Positions 1 through 8,672 of a stretch of DNA of 64,000 bases are shown here, piece after piece. Position numbers and translations under genes: made by a program. The first letter of the stretch is position 1. Every line of letters starts with the position of its first letter. Below the pieces are notes generated by a model, which saw only the letters and a list, made by a program, of their open reading frames with translations, was not told the DNA's origin and ran no database searches. The DNA is from Fodinibacter sp963800505 (lineage in GTDB: Bacteria > Actinomycetota > Actinomycetes > Actinomycetales > Dermatophilaceae): contig CAWDBL010000037.1 in the NCBI GenBank assembly GCA_963800505.1, positions 124,001-188,000 on the forward strand, read 5' to 3'.

Positions 1-125
1 TACACCGTCTCGTCCGGCAGCCCGGCGCAGACCTCCGCCACGTGGCCTCGTGCCGTCGACGCGGCGGAGAGGTCGGACGGCAGCGCCCATGTCCGCACCT
101 GGTCGAAGCCCACCGCGATCTGCAC
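1..125 (-). CDS. Anti-sigma-factor-like ATP-binding protein, N-terminal part only
   Basis: The minus strand read from a GTG at 125-123 stays open to the window edge and gives about 41 residues. They include VRTWALPSDLSAASTARGHV and a following GLPDET. This resembles the first helix of RsbW/HATPase_c_2 anti-sigma or serine kinases, which normally continues into the ELVTNAV ATP-binding motif, here outside the window. The gene is divergent from a STAS-domain gene at 423. That fits the partner-switching logic in which a STAS antagonist releases a sigma factor from such an ATPase. The family call rests on a short N-terminal segment, so it is moderate. The start codon is inferred; no strong ribosome site is visible. 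Confidence 0.55.
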   Translation of the reverse strand, partial: MQIAVGFDQVRTWALPSDLSAASTARGHVAEVCAGLPDETV

Positions 126-422
126 CCCCCACAACTACCTGCCCACAAGTCCGGCGCACCGAAGACGGCGCCGATGTGATCCCCGTGAAGTGTCCCACCG
201 TTGCCGGGCCAGGGACGTGGGACCGACGCGCGAACATGCTGCGCCTCGCTGACGACCCACGCGGGCTTCGGGTTGCGCGGAGGCATGACTGTGCAATGCG
301 GGGGTAATGGGACGGCACCGAGAGTTCCCGAGCACGGTCACACGAGGCCGCGCCGTTCCCGGCGAACCAGAAACCGGAAGCGCGTCGAGGTGATCGGCTA
401 CTTCCGTAGACCGGGAAGGCAC
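126..422. other. Divergent intergenic region, no gene seen
   Basis: About 300 bases lie between the divergent anti-sigma-like and STAS genes. I see no convincing coding frame. A purine-rich GGGAAGG at about 412-418 is a fair ribosome site for the ATG at 423. No clear alternative-sigma promoter could be recognised by eye. Confidence 0.5.
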
Positions 423-770
423 ATGGCGGACGCGGCCACCACGAGAGGACCTGACGACGTGAATGGCCTGCGCGTCGAGACGGTCGCCGACGGGCCCGTG
501 CTGCGGGTGGCGCTGCACGGTGAGTGCGACTTCTCCAAGATCTCGTACCTCGAGCAGACCCTGCGGGGCCTCGAGCTCAACGGGTCACGGCTGGTGTTCT
601 TCGACCTGACCCACCTCGCCTTTGCCGATGTCGCGACCATCCGCCACCTTGCCGCCTTTGCGGGGGACGCGAAGCGGGCCGGGCAGGATGTCGCGACGGC
701 CGGGGCCCACCCCACCCTGCGCAAGGTTGCTGACCTGCTCCAGGTGCACGAAGACCTCGGGCTGACCTGA
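423..770 (+). CDS. STAS-domain protein (anti-sigma antagonist-like)
   Basis: This 115-residue protein has the STAS layout: a strand reading VLRVALHGECDFS, a helix, then LVFFDLTHLAFADVATIRHL. The last segment matches the conserved D-L-S/T-x-x-x-F-x-D-x loop where antagonists carry the phosphorylated Ser or Thr; here the position reads A-D-V-A-T, so a Thr may serve. Such proteins bind anti-sigma ATPases in partner switching. The divergent neighbour at 125 looks like that ATPase, which supports the role by inference. An upstream in-frame extension exists from 201, but GGGAAGG just before the ATG at 423 and the domain boundary favour this start. Confidence 0.75.
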   Translation: MADAATTRGPDDVNGLRVETVADGPVLRVALHGECDFSKISYLEQTLRGLELNGSRLVFFDLTHLAFADVATIRHLAAFAGDAKRAGQDVATAGAHPTLRKVADLLQVHEDLGLT

Positions 771-795
771 CCCTCACGCCACGGTGAGGTCAGCC
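760..795. terminator. Bidirectional terminator hairpin covering both stop codons
   Basis: GGCTGACCT (760-768) pairs with AGGTCAGCC (787-795). An alternative pairing adds CCTCAC with GTGAGG inside. The stop codons of the STAS gene (770) and of the converging small gene (790) both lie inside the hairpin. There is no T-run. Confidence 0.55.
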
Positions 796-972
796 GAACG
801 TGCCGCCGATCCCACCGATCAGGTCTGCCGGGTTGATCCCCAGCTGGTGGAGCAGCGCCGCGTGCTCGTCGGTGTCCACCTGCTCGGGGAGCTCGTGCTC
901 CGCGCGGTCGGCCACCTCGTCCTCGTTCCGCCCACGGAGCTGGTCAACGATCTCTTGCCGGTCGATCTCCAC
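790..972 (-). CDS. Small acidic protein of unknown function (60 aa)
   Basis: A GTG start at 972-970 is preceded by GGAAGGAG at a 7-base spacing, a strong ribosome site, so this short frame is chosen over longer frames through the same codons. The product is about 60 residues, acidic, with an N-terminal MEIDRQEIVDQL helix and a hydrophobic glycine-rich end (NPADLIGGIGG). No membrane segment or catalytic motif is visible and I do not recognise the family. It converges with the STAS gene and shares its terminator hairpin. Confidence 0.6.
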   Translation of the reverse strand: MEIDRQEIVDQLRGRNEDEVADRAEHELPEQVDTDEHAALLHQLGINPADLIGGIGGTFG

Positions 973-1197
973 CCCACGACTCCTTCCCGTCGTCCTGCCT
1001 CGGGTCAAGCCTGCCCGAAGGTCCGCCCCGCGTGAAGCCCCGGTGCAGCCGGTCGCGGGCCGTGCCCCGCCTGCACCGTCCAGCCACCTGCGCTGACGGA
1101 CGCCGGCTCGACGGTGTGGCGCCGACCCCGGGCGGGTAGACGACGGGGTGAACCGCGGCCCTGGTAGAGGGGCACGGACCGGATGGAGGGCCGCCCG

Positions 1198-1656
1198 ATG
1201 ACACGTCATGCAGAACAGCGCGTTGTTCCGGGTGGAGGGCCGGCCTCCCGGGCTGCCCACGCCGCGGCCGTCGCCTTCGCGGTCGTGGCGGTGGCCGGCT
1301 CCTCGCCGGGGCTCACCGCGCACCTCGACCGGATCGAGGTGGCCGGGTGGGAGTCCGGAGCGCTGCTGCTCGGCATCCTGAGGGTGTCGGTGGTCGGCAA
1401 CCTGGTGCACCTCCTGATGGCAGGTATCGGTCTGGTGGCTGCCCGCCGCGAGGAGCTGGCGACCGGGTACCTGCTCTGGGGCGGTGCCGTCTACACCCTG
1501 CTGTCGTGCCATCGCTACGTCGTCGACCTCGTGGTGGCCGGGGGACGGGTGCCGGGTCAGGGGGTAGGGGAGCTGCTCCCGGTCGCGGCAGGCCTCGCCC
1601 TGGTGCTCACGGGCGTGCTCACCCGCGCGACGACGTCGGGGACGGCATCCGGATGA
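1198..1656 (+). CDS. Small membrane protein, DUF4383-like
   Basis: This 152-residue protein has about four hydrophobic segments: AAAVAFAVVAVAGSSPGL near the start, a central VVGNLVHLLMAGIGLVA, a middle YLLWGGAVYTLLS and a last LLPVAAGLALVLTGVL. The central GNxVHLLxxGxGL stretch resembles DUF4383 membrane proteins of actinobacteria. Function is unknown. The ATG at 1198 is chosen over one at 1183 because GGAGGG sits seven bases before it. Confidence 0.65.
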   Translation: MTRHAEQRVVPGGGPASRAAHAAAVAFAVVAVAGSSPGLTAHLDRIEVAGWESGALLLGILRVSVVGNLVHLLMAGIGLVAARREELATGYLLWGGAVYTLLSCHRYVVDLVVAGGRVPGQGVGELLPVAAGLALVLTGVLTRATTSGTASG

Positions 1657-1851
1657 GGGGCGCCCGGTGTGCGGCGCGAGCGGCGGGGCGGCGCCTGGCG
1701 GGCAACCGGCAGCGCCCCCGTGGACGAGGGTGATCGGTTCCTGACCACGACGGCGCCTGACCGTGAGGACACTCGGCTTGGATCCTGCCGGCTGACACCG
1801 TCCTACCCGGCACGGGCAGCGTGAACCGGCCCTGACCCTCCACCGCTGTGC

Positions 1852-2514
1852 TCAGCGGCTGGCGCGCGCCAGCGGGGTGCCGTCGAGGGCGTGGCGGAAG
1901 GCCACCAGCGAGTCGAAGACCTGTAGCACGCCGGCCTCCTGCAGCTCCCCGACGGAGAAGCCGCCGGTGCGCACCCCGAGGGTGGGGATGCCGAGCTTGG
2001 CGGCGGCCTGGGCGTCGTAGACGGAGTCGCCCACCATGATGCCGCTGGCACCCTCGACCTTGGCCAGCGCCGCCGCGACGACGTCCGGCTCGGGCTTGCT
2101 CCGCTCCACGTCGTCGGAGGTGGTCCAGGCATCGGCGAGGGACTTGCCGTCGATGAGGTCGAGGAAGACCTCGACGTGCTCGGTGCGGCCGGAGCTGGCC
2201 AGCACCAGCCGGAAGCCACGCTCCTTGACCTCGGCGAGCAGCTCGTGCGCGCCCTCGAAGGGCTGGACCTCCCCGATCAGCGCGTCGAACTCCTCTGCCC
2301 ACGCCCGGCGCAGGTCGTCACCGTGCGCCTCCTCGGCGTCCGGGCCGGCGACCGCTGTGACGAACTGGTCGCCGCCCATCCCGATGCCGCGGTGGATGCG
2401 CCACAGCGGCCGGGTGATGTCGTAGCGGCGCAGGGCGCGGAACCACGCCAGCGCGTGCTGGTAGTTGGTGTCGACGAGGGTGCCGTCGACGTCGAAGATC
2501 GCGGTGTCGGCCAT
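1852..2514 (-). CDS. HAD-superfamily phosphatase
   Basis: This 220-residue protein is a classic haloacid-dehalogenase hydrolase. Motif I is FDVDGTLVDTNY near residue 8, with the nucleophile and acid/base aspartates. Motif II is the serine in LVLASSG near residue 110, motif III a Lys in SKPEPDVV, and motif IV GVGDSVYD-like (reading MVGDSVYDAQAA). The helical cap after motif I, with HRGIGMGGDQFV, suggests a beta-phosphoglucomutase or phosphoglycolate phosphatase type. The substrate cannot be read from sequence. It stands alone, divergent from the PAP2 gene at 2575. Confidence 0.85.
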   Translation of the reverse strand: MADTAIFDVDGTLVDTNYQHALAWFRALRRYDITRPLWRIHRGIGMGGDQFVTAVAGPDAEEAHGDDLRRAWAEEFDALIGEVQPFEGAHELLAEVKERGFRLVLASSGRTEHVEVFLDLIDGKSLADAWTTSDDVERSKPEPDVVAAALAKVEGASGIMVGDSVYDAQAAAKLGIPTLGVRTGGFSVGELQEAGVLQVFDSLVAFRHALDGTPLARASR

Positions 2515-2574
2515 GACCTGTTTCTACCCCGTGCAGGCCCTGGACGCGCCGCCCGTGGTCGATAGGTTTCGGAC

Positions 2575-3291
2575 ATGACGCCGGAGCGCGACCACCAGGG
2601 CGCAGCCGAGTGCACCCGTTCCGGAGCACTCGCTCCACCGGCGCCGTGCACCAGCTGGGCGATCGCGGCGGCATCCGTGCTGGTGGTCGCCGCGACCTAT
2701 TGGCTCGCCCTGCAACCCGGGGCCGATGCAGCACAGACCAACCTCGTGCGATGGATGAACGACCCGCCGCCCCCGTTCGGAACCGTTCTGGCAGTGACCA
2801 ACTCGCTGTTCCGCCCGGGGCCGTTGGCTGTGCTGGCCGCCGCCCTCGCCGGCTGGGTGCTGGCCACCACCCTCGGCAGCCACCGCATGGAGGCGCTGAG
2901 GGCGGCCCTGGCGGGCCTCGCTGTCAGCGAGCTGGTCACCCAGGTGCTCAAGCGGGTGGCCGACCAGCCACGTCCCACGGCCTCGATCCCCGGGCTCGAC
3001 GTGCACGGCTACCCCAAGGACCCGTTCGGCAACGCCTACCCCTCGGCCCACACCGCTGTCGCCGTCGGCCTCGTCGCCGCGCTGTGGCCATGGCTCACCC
3101 GGCCGCAGCGCGCGGTCGGTGTGGTGGTCGCGCTGCTCGTGGCGCTCAACCGCCTGTACATCGGGGCGCACTGGCCCGTCGACGTGGTGGGGGGCGCGGC
3201 CATCGGCCTGCTGGCGGGCACCGTGTGCTGGCTCGTCGCGGCGCGATGGCCCCTCGGTCGCGGGTCGGGCTACGCGCGGGTCGCCACGTAG
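2575..3291 (+). CDS. PAP2-family membrane phosphatase
   Basis: This 238-residue membrane protein has about six hydrophobic segments and the three PAP2 phosphatase motifs in order: KRVADQPRP, then YPSAHTAVAVGL, then RLYIGAHWPVDVVGG. These carry the conserved Lys/Arg, Ser-His and Arg/His/Asp residues. Family members remove phosphate from lipid phosphates such as phosphatidate or undecaprenyl pyrophosphate; the substrate here is unknown. TAGGTT six bases before the ATG suggests a leaderless transcript. The last 22 bases overlap the end of the converging methyltransferase gene. Confidence 0.85.
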   Translation: MTPERDHQGAAECTRSGALAPPAPCTSWAIAAASVLVVAATYWLALQPGADAAQTNLVRWMNDPPPPFGTVLAVTNSLFRPGPLAVLAAALAGWVLATTLGSHRMEALRAALAGLAVSELVTQVLKRVADQPRPTASIPGLDVHGYPKDPFGNAYPSAHTAVAVGLVAALWPWLTRPQRAVGVVVALLVALNRLYIGAHWPVDVVGGAAIGLLAGTVCWLVAARWPLGRGSGYARVAT

Positions 3292-4070
3292 ACCAGAAAG
3301 GTGTCGTCGGCCGTGGGCGCGAGGTCGTTGTACTCGCCACGGACGTCGACCTCGGCGAAGCCCGCCCGCTCCAGCATCATCACCACCTCGCCGCGGAAGT
3401 AGAGGTTCGACGTGAGCCGGTGGCGCTCCTCGTCGACGAGCTCGCCGTCCCGCCACCGGCAGGCGTGGATCTCCCACGCCTCCTGCTGGTGGAGCGGGTC
3501 GAGGTCGAGCAACCTCGACATCAGGGCGTACTCGTCACCATCGGGGCCGAGCTGCCGCTCACCGGGCGACCGGGCCGGCTCGGGAAGACCCGCTCGCCGG
3601 CCGCGCGGCCACCGGCCCCAGTGGCTGCCGTCGGAGTAGGGCACCTCGTTGTCGAGCACGAGCCGCCCGCCCGGCTCGAGGTGGTCGTGGAGGCGGCGCA
3701 GCGCCTGCTGGTCCTGTTCCCGGGTGGAGCCGAGCCCCAGCCCGCCGCAGACGACGATCGTGCGGTAGCGCCGGGGCAGGTCGAGCTCGTGCATGGCCTG
3801 GCAGGTGACAGTGGGCGACGCACCCACGGCGTCGGCCGCCTCTCGGCACAGCGCCACCATGTCGGGTGACGCGTCGCAGCCGTCGACGTCGAGCCCGGCG
3901 GCGACGTAGGGCACGAGCAGCCGACCCGCGCCGCAGGCGACGTCGAGCGCCGGCTGGCCGGCCTCGACGAAGTGCCGGAAGTAGTCGATCTCGGGGCCCG
4001 AGGTGCGGAACAGCGACCACCAGCGCGCCACCAGCCCGTGGTGCCAGCTCTGCGGCTCGACCGAGGTCAT
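3270..4070 (-). CDS. Class I SAM-dependent methyltransferase
   Basis: The protein has 266 residues with a Rossmann-type SAM site: motif I ALDVACGAGRLLVPY near residue 42, an acidic D-G-C-D-A-S motif after it, then a TIVVCGGLGLGS strand and LEPGGRLVLDNEV, the usual post-SAM motif. The C-terminal half resembles uncharacterised small-molecule methyltransferases. The substrate is unknown. TAGTCT six bases before the ATG suggests leaderless expression. The 3' end overlaps the converging PAP2 gene by 22 bases. Confidence 0.8.
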   Translation of the reverse strand: MTSVEPQSWHHGLVARWWSLFRTSGPEIDYFRHFVEAGQPALDVACGAGRLLVPYVAAGLDVDGCDASPDMVALCREAADAVGASPTVTCQAMHELDLPRRYRTIVVCGGLGLGSTREQDQQALRRLHDHLEPGGRLVLDNEVPYSDGSHWGRWPRGRRAGLPEPARSPGERQLGPDGDEYALMSRLLDLDPLHQQEAWEIHACRWRDGELVDEERHRLTSNLYFRGEVVMMLERAGFAEVDVRGEYNDLAPTADDTFLVYVATRA

Positions 4071-4079
4071 CGTCGAAGA

Positions 4080-4718
4080 CTAGCCAGCGGTGCAGGCCCG
4101 CAGCACCCCGTCGACGACGCGCTCGCCGAAGGCGCGGTCGAGGGGGAGCCCCGTCACCAACCGGCGGTGCAGCACCGGCCCGGCGAGCTGGTCGACGAGC
4201 GCGTCGAGGTCGGTGCCGCCGGGCAGCTCGCCCCGCTCCAGGCCCCGGGCGAGCACCGCCAGCACCGGTACGTGCCGGCGCCGGGTCTCCGCCGCGTGCA
4301 GGGCGGCGAAGTCGGCGTCGCGCTGGGCGGCATCCATGAGCGCCGCCATGAACACCCCGGCGCGCCCCTGCCCCAGCGCCTCGGCGAAGCCGCCGACCAG
4401 CACGACGAGGTCCCCGCGCAGGGTTCCGGTGTCAGGCAGCGGCGGGTCGGGGGCGATGCTGCGGAAGGCGTCGAGCACGAGCGCCGCCTGGTTCGGCCAC
4501 TGTCGGTAGACCGTCGTCTTGGCGACGCCCGAGCGGGCCGAGACCGCCTCGATCGACGCACCGGCGATGCCGCGCTCGGCGACCAGGTCGAGGGTGGCGC
4601 CGAGGGCGCGCTGCCGGGACCGCGTCATCCTGGGGTCGGTGGCCGGCTCCTCGGCCGGCGCGGTCTCGGGCGGGGCGCCGGCGGTCGTTGACCGCCCGTC
4701 GCCGTGCGTGCGGCTCAC
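4080..4718 (-). CDS. TetR/AcrR-family transcriptional repressor
   Basis: This 212-residue regulator has an N-terminal helix-turn-helix: AVSARSGVAKTTVYRQWPNQAALVLDAF is split across recognition and flanking helices, preceded by TRSRQRALGATLDLVAERG. The C-terminal two-thirds is a helical ligand domain (TetR_C type). The GTG start at 4718-4716 overlaps the TGA of the upstream NmrA-like gene (GTGA), indicating translational coupling; about 30 Pro/Thr-rich residues precede the DNA-binding domain. A later ATG at 4628 is possible. It is the last gene of an operon whose promoter carries a 20-bp palindrome (6095-6114), the probable target. Confidence 0.85.
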   Translation of the reverse strand: MSRTHGDGRSTTAGAPPETAPAEEPATDPRMTRSRQRALGATLDLVAERGIAGASIEAVSARSGVAKTTVYRQWPNQAALVLDAFRSIAPDPPLPDTGTLRGDLVVLVGGFAEALGQGRAGVFMAALMDAAQRDADFAALHAAETRRRHVPVLAVLARGLERGELPGGTDLDALVDQLAGPVLHRRLVTGLPLDRAFGERVVDGVLRACTAG

Positions 4719-5582
4719 GCCGGGGTCCGTTCCCAGGTGGCGGCGTGGGTGCGCACGTAGTCCTCGAGAGTGCGCGCCGGCCGGCCCAGCAGGCGCGGCA
4801 GGGTCGGGTCGACGGCCTCGGCGTCGCCGCGGCGCAGCCCGGTGTGCAGCACGGTCTGCACGGCGGCCTGGGCCAGGGGCAGGCCGTGCCGGCGGAGGTG
4901 GCGCGCGTAGCCGAGCACCGACGCGGGCTCGTAGCGGATGGTGCGACCCAGCGCCGCGGTGAGCAACGCGGGCCACCTCGTCGAAGGTGACCGCCTTCGG
5001 CCCGGTGAGGGTGTACCCCTGCCCGCGGTGCGGGCCGGGGTCGGCGAAGACGGCGCCCGCCACGTCGCCGATGTCGTCGGTGTCGATGAACGCGACCCGG
5101 CCGTGCCCGGCCGGTAGCAGGATGCGGTCGTCCTCGACGATGTCTCGCCGGTAGGCGTCGGTGAGGTTCTGGGCGAAGAAGCCCGGCCGCAGGATCGTCC
5201 ACGACGGGGCGTGCTCACGCAGGTGGGTCTCGACGCGGTGGTGCGGCACGACCCGGTTGGTGTCGGCCCCGGCCACCGAGGAGAACACGACGTGCTCGAC
5301 GCCTGCTGCGAGGGCGGCGTCGGTCAGCGCGTTCAGCGTCGGGCCCACCCTCGACACCGGTGGTGGGCGGAGCAGGAACAGGCCGCCGATGCCGGCCACG
5401 GCCGGGCCGAACGTCTCCGGCCGGAACAGGTCGAGCTCGACCGGCTCGGTGCCCGGCTCCACCGTGTGGCGCCCACGGACGCTCGCGCCGCAGCGCACCG
5501 GGATGCCGTGGGCCACCAGAGCACGCACCGTCGCCGCACCGACGTTGCCGCTGGCGCCGACGACGAGGACGGGCCCGGTCAT
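4715..5582 (-). pseudogene. NmrA-family NAD(P)-binding protein, frameshifted
   Basis: From the ATG at 5582 the product starts with the dinucleotide-binding motif VLVVGASGNVGAATVRALVA, followed by VVFSSVAGADTN and the WTILRPGFFAQNL segment typical of NmrA/atypical SDR proteins. About 200 residues in, after TFDEVAR, the expected continuation (LLTAALGRTIRYEP to THAATWERTPA) lies in the next frame. One extra base in the CGCG at 4967-4970 accounts for this. Without correction the frame runs on into the TetR gene as a false 500-residue fusion. The restored protein is about 289 residues and ends at 4715, in a GTGA overlap with tetR. It is either a recent frameshift mutation or a sequencing error; the intact C-terminus favours a recent event or error. 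Confidence 0.75.
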
Positions 5583-6082
5583 CGGGTGTCGCCGGTGCGC
5601 AACCGCACCACGCTGAGGTGCTCGCGGCGCACGGCATCCACGAGCTCGTCGCGGGTGGGTGCCCGGTCGACGTTGATGCGGATGCCCAGACGTTGCCCGG
5701 CCTTGGCGAGCCCCGCCTCGTCGATCAGGCGCTCGTAGACCTCGGCCACCGGCACCGGGTCCTCCTCGAGCACGGCGGTGGCCGGCACCCGGTGCCCGAG
5801 CAGGGTGAGCTGCACCGGCACGGGGCCGCCGCGCAGGTTGACCCGCCAGCCCGAGCTGGTGAGCACCAGCAGCGAGCCGTCGTCCTGCCGGTGGTAGGCC
5901 ACCGGCGTCGAGTAGACCGTGCCGGTGCGCCGTCCGGTGACGTGCAGCAGCAGCAGGCTGGTGCCGATCTGTGCGGATCGGCGTGGGCCGGCCAGCAGCC
6001 AGCCGAGCACGGGGTTGCCGAGGCGGGTCACCAGGGCGGGCGGGATGGTGCGCTCGACGGCCGGTGCGGTGGGGGAGGTCAT
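5579..6082 (-). CDS. Deazaflavin (F420)-dependent nitroreductase-family protein
   Basis: The 167-residue protein matches the DUF385/Ddn-type family: LLLLHVTGRRTGTVYSTPVAY near residue 45, then LLVLTSSGWRVNLRGGP, with the basic and glycine residues used for F420 binding in this split-barrel fold. Members reduce or oxidise small molecules with F420H2. The extra C-terminal 60 residues are helical and specific to this subgroup. ATGA overlap with the NmrA gene places it first in a three-gene operon with NmrA and TetR. TAGTGT seven bases before the ATG suggests leaderless transcription, and the TetR-type palindrome lies just upstream. Confidence 0.8.
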   Translation of the reverse strand: MTSPTAPAVERTIPPALVTRLGNPVLGWLLAGPRRSAQIGTSLLLLHVTGRRTGTVYSTPVAYHRQDDGSLLVLTSSGWRVNLRGGPVPVQLTLLGHRVPATAVLEEDPVPVAEVYERLIDEAGLAKAGQRLGIRINVDRAPTRDELVDAVRREHLSVVRLRTGDTR

Positions 6083-6094
6083 GAGCCGAACACT

Positions 6095-6114
6095 ACGCTA
6101 CGGCACCGTAGCGT
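6095..6114. promoter_or_regulatory. 20-bp palindrome, probable TetR operator
   Basis: ACGCTACGG (6095-6103) and CCGTAGCGT (6106-6114) form perfect 9-base arms around CA. The site overlaps the -10 region (TAGTGT on the minus strand) of the oxidoreductase-NmrA-TetR operon and ends at the stop codon of the ABC permease. Its size and place fit autoregulation by the TetR protein encoded at 4080-4718; this is inference. Confidence 0.7.
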
Positions 6115-6970
6115 TAGACGTCGCGCCGTTGCAGGGCGACCGCCGCAGCCGTCGCCAGGGCGAGCACCCACCCGGCGAACACCAGCACCCCGGCGGGCGC
6201 GGCCAGGTGCGAGGCCGAGTCCGTGATGCTGGTGAAGGCGGCACCGGCGTTCGACGGCAGGTACTTCAAGGCGTCCTGCCAGTCGTCCGGCAGCAGGATC
6301 GCCCCGAAGCCGGGCACGACGAGGACGAGGCCGACGAGCCACCCGACGCCCTGCCCGATGCTGCGGGTGAGCACCCCGAGGCACAGCCCGAGCACACCGA
6401 CGCCGGTCAGGTAGATGCCGGTGCCTATGACGGACCGGGCCACCCCCGGGTCGCCCCAGGCCGCCACCGGCGCGCCCCCGGCATCCAGCACGGCGGAGCC
6501 CGCGAGGTAGGCGACCAGGCTCGCGACGACCGCCACCGGCAGCACGACGACGAGGAAGGCGCCGATCCGGGCCAGCAGCACCGCAACTCGGCGGGGCGCG
6601 GCGCTCATCGTCGTGCGGATCATCCCGCTGCCGTACTCTCGTGCACCCACCAGCACGCCGAGCACCCCGACGACGAGCACGCCGGGGGTGGCGCCGGCGA
6701 GCACCGTGGCCAGGGGGTCGGTCGCGGCGAACCCCGGCGCGGGGGAGCCCCCTGGGCCGACGCCGGCGACGTCTTCGGTGGAGGTCACGGCGGCGATGGC
6801 GCCGATGACCACCATCAGCGCCGCCAGTGCGCCGACGGTCACGACGTTCGAGCGCACCGTGACGAACCGGATCAGCTCGGAGCGCAGCAGCCTGGTGGCG
6901 GTGAGCCGGTAGTTGTCGACTCGTGCGGGGGCGCCCGTCGCGGCGGCGGTCGTGGTGGTGCCGGTGGTCG

Positions 6971-6974
<4 letters not shown>
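6114..6974 (-). CDS. ABC-2 type exporter permease
   Basis: This 286-residue protein has about six membrane segments. A long external loop (about 70-95) follows the first, and a GAREYGSGMIRTTMSA motif sits where ABC-2 permeases contact their ATPase. The last segment, VLVFAGWVLALATAAAVAL, ends with a short RRDV tail. It pairs with the ATPase upstream by an ATGA overlap. A threonine-rich cytoplasmic head precedes the first segment. The substrate is unknown; the family includes antibiotic and lipid exporters. Confidence 0.8.
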
Positions 6975-7891
<917 letters not shown>

Positions 7892-7973
7892 GCCCGCCAG
7901 CCTCGCCCCGAGGCGGCGTACCCGGCATCCACCCAGCGCGGTGTTCGCGACCTACTGCGGATGCCGTACGCGC

Positions 7974-8672
7974 TCAGTCGTCGCCGGCCCGCACCAGCCC
8001 CGTCTGGTAGGCGAGCACGACCAGCTGTGCCCGGTCGCGGGCCCCCACCTTGGTCATGGCCCGGTTGACGTGGGTCTTGACGGTCAGCGGCGAGAGCACC
8101 AGGTCGGCCGCGATCTGCTCGTTGCTCAGGCCGCGCCCGACGAGGGCGACGACCTCGCGCTCGCGCTCGGTGAGCAGGTCGAGGGTGCCGCCGTGGGCGT
8201 CGCGCGCGGCGGTCATGGGGGTGGCCAGGTAGCGCGCGATGAGGCCGCGGGTCGCGCGCGATGACAGCAGCGACTCGCCCGACGCCACGGTGCGGATGCC
8301 GTCGAGCAGCTGGGTGGGCCCGACATCCTTGCCCAGGAAGCCGGACGCGCCCGCCCGCAGCGCGGCGAGCACCTGGTCGTCAGCCTCGAACGTGGTGAGC
8401 ACCAGGATGCGAACCCCTTCCAGGGCCGGGTCCGAGGTGATCTCGCGGGTGGCCTGCAGGCCGTCGACCTCGGGCATCCGCAGGTCCATCAGCACCACGT
8501 CGGGCCGCAGGGTGCGGGCGGCCGTGACCGCCTCACGCCCGTTGCCCGCCTCGCCGACGACCTGCAGGTCGTCCGTCGACCCGATCAGCGCCGCGAACCC
8601 CGCACGGATGAGGGCCTGGTCGTCGGCGAGCAGCACGGTGGTCGGCTGCGGCAGACCGCTGGGCTCGCTCAT
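7974..8672 (-). CDS. NarL/LuxR-family response regulator
   Basis: The protein has 232 residues. The receiver domain shows the acidic pair LLADDQ near residue 17, the phosphorylated Asp63 in DVVLMDLRMP, and the Lys in FLGKDVG. The C-terminal LuxR-type helix-turn-helix reads LTEREREVVALVGRGLSNEQIA. The ATG at 8672 overlaps the histidine kinase stop (ATGA). The in-frame extension upstream lies inside the kinase gene and is not needed. It is partner to the kinase at 8669-9886, and the ABC exporter at 6114-7891 follows on the same strand. Confidence 0.9.
   Translation of the reverse strand: MSEPSGLPQPTTVLLADDQALIRAGFAALIGSTDDLQVVGEAGNGREAVTAARTLRPDVVLMDLRMPEVDGLQATREITSDPALEGVRILVLTTFEADDQVLAALRAGASGFLGKDVGPTQLLDGIRTVASGESLLSSRATRGLIARYLATPMTAARDAHGGTLDLLTEREREVVALVGRGLSNEQIAADLVLSPLTVKTHVNRAMTKVGARDRAQLVVLAYQTGLVRAGDD

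Noticed and set aside
4080..5582. 500-residue NmrA-TetR fusion protein
   Set aside because: Produced by a one-base frameshift; the correct NmrA end and a proper TetR start exist separately.
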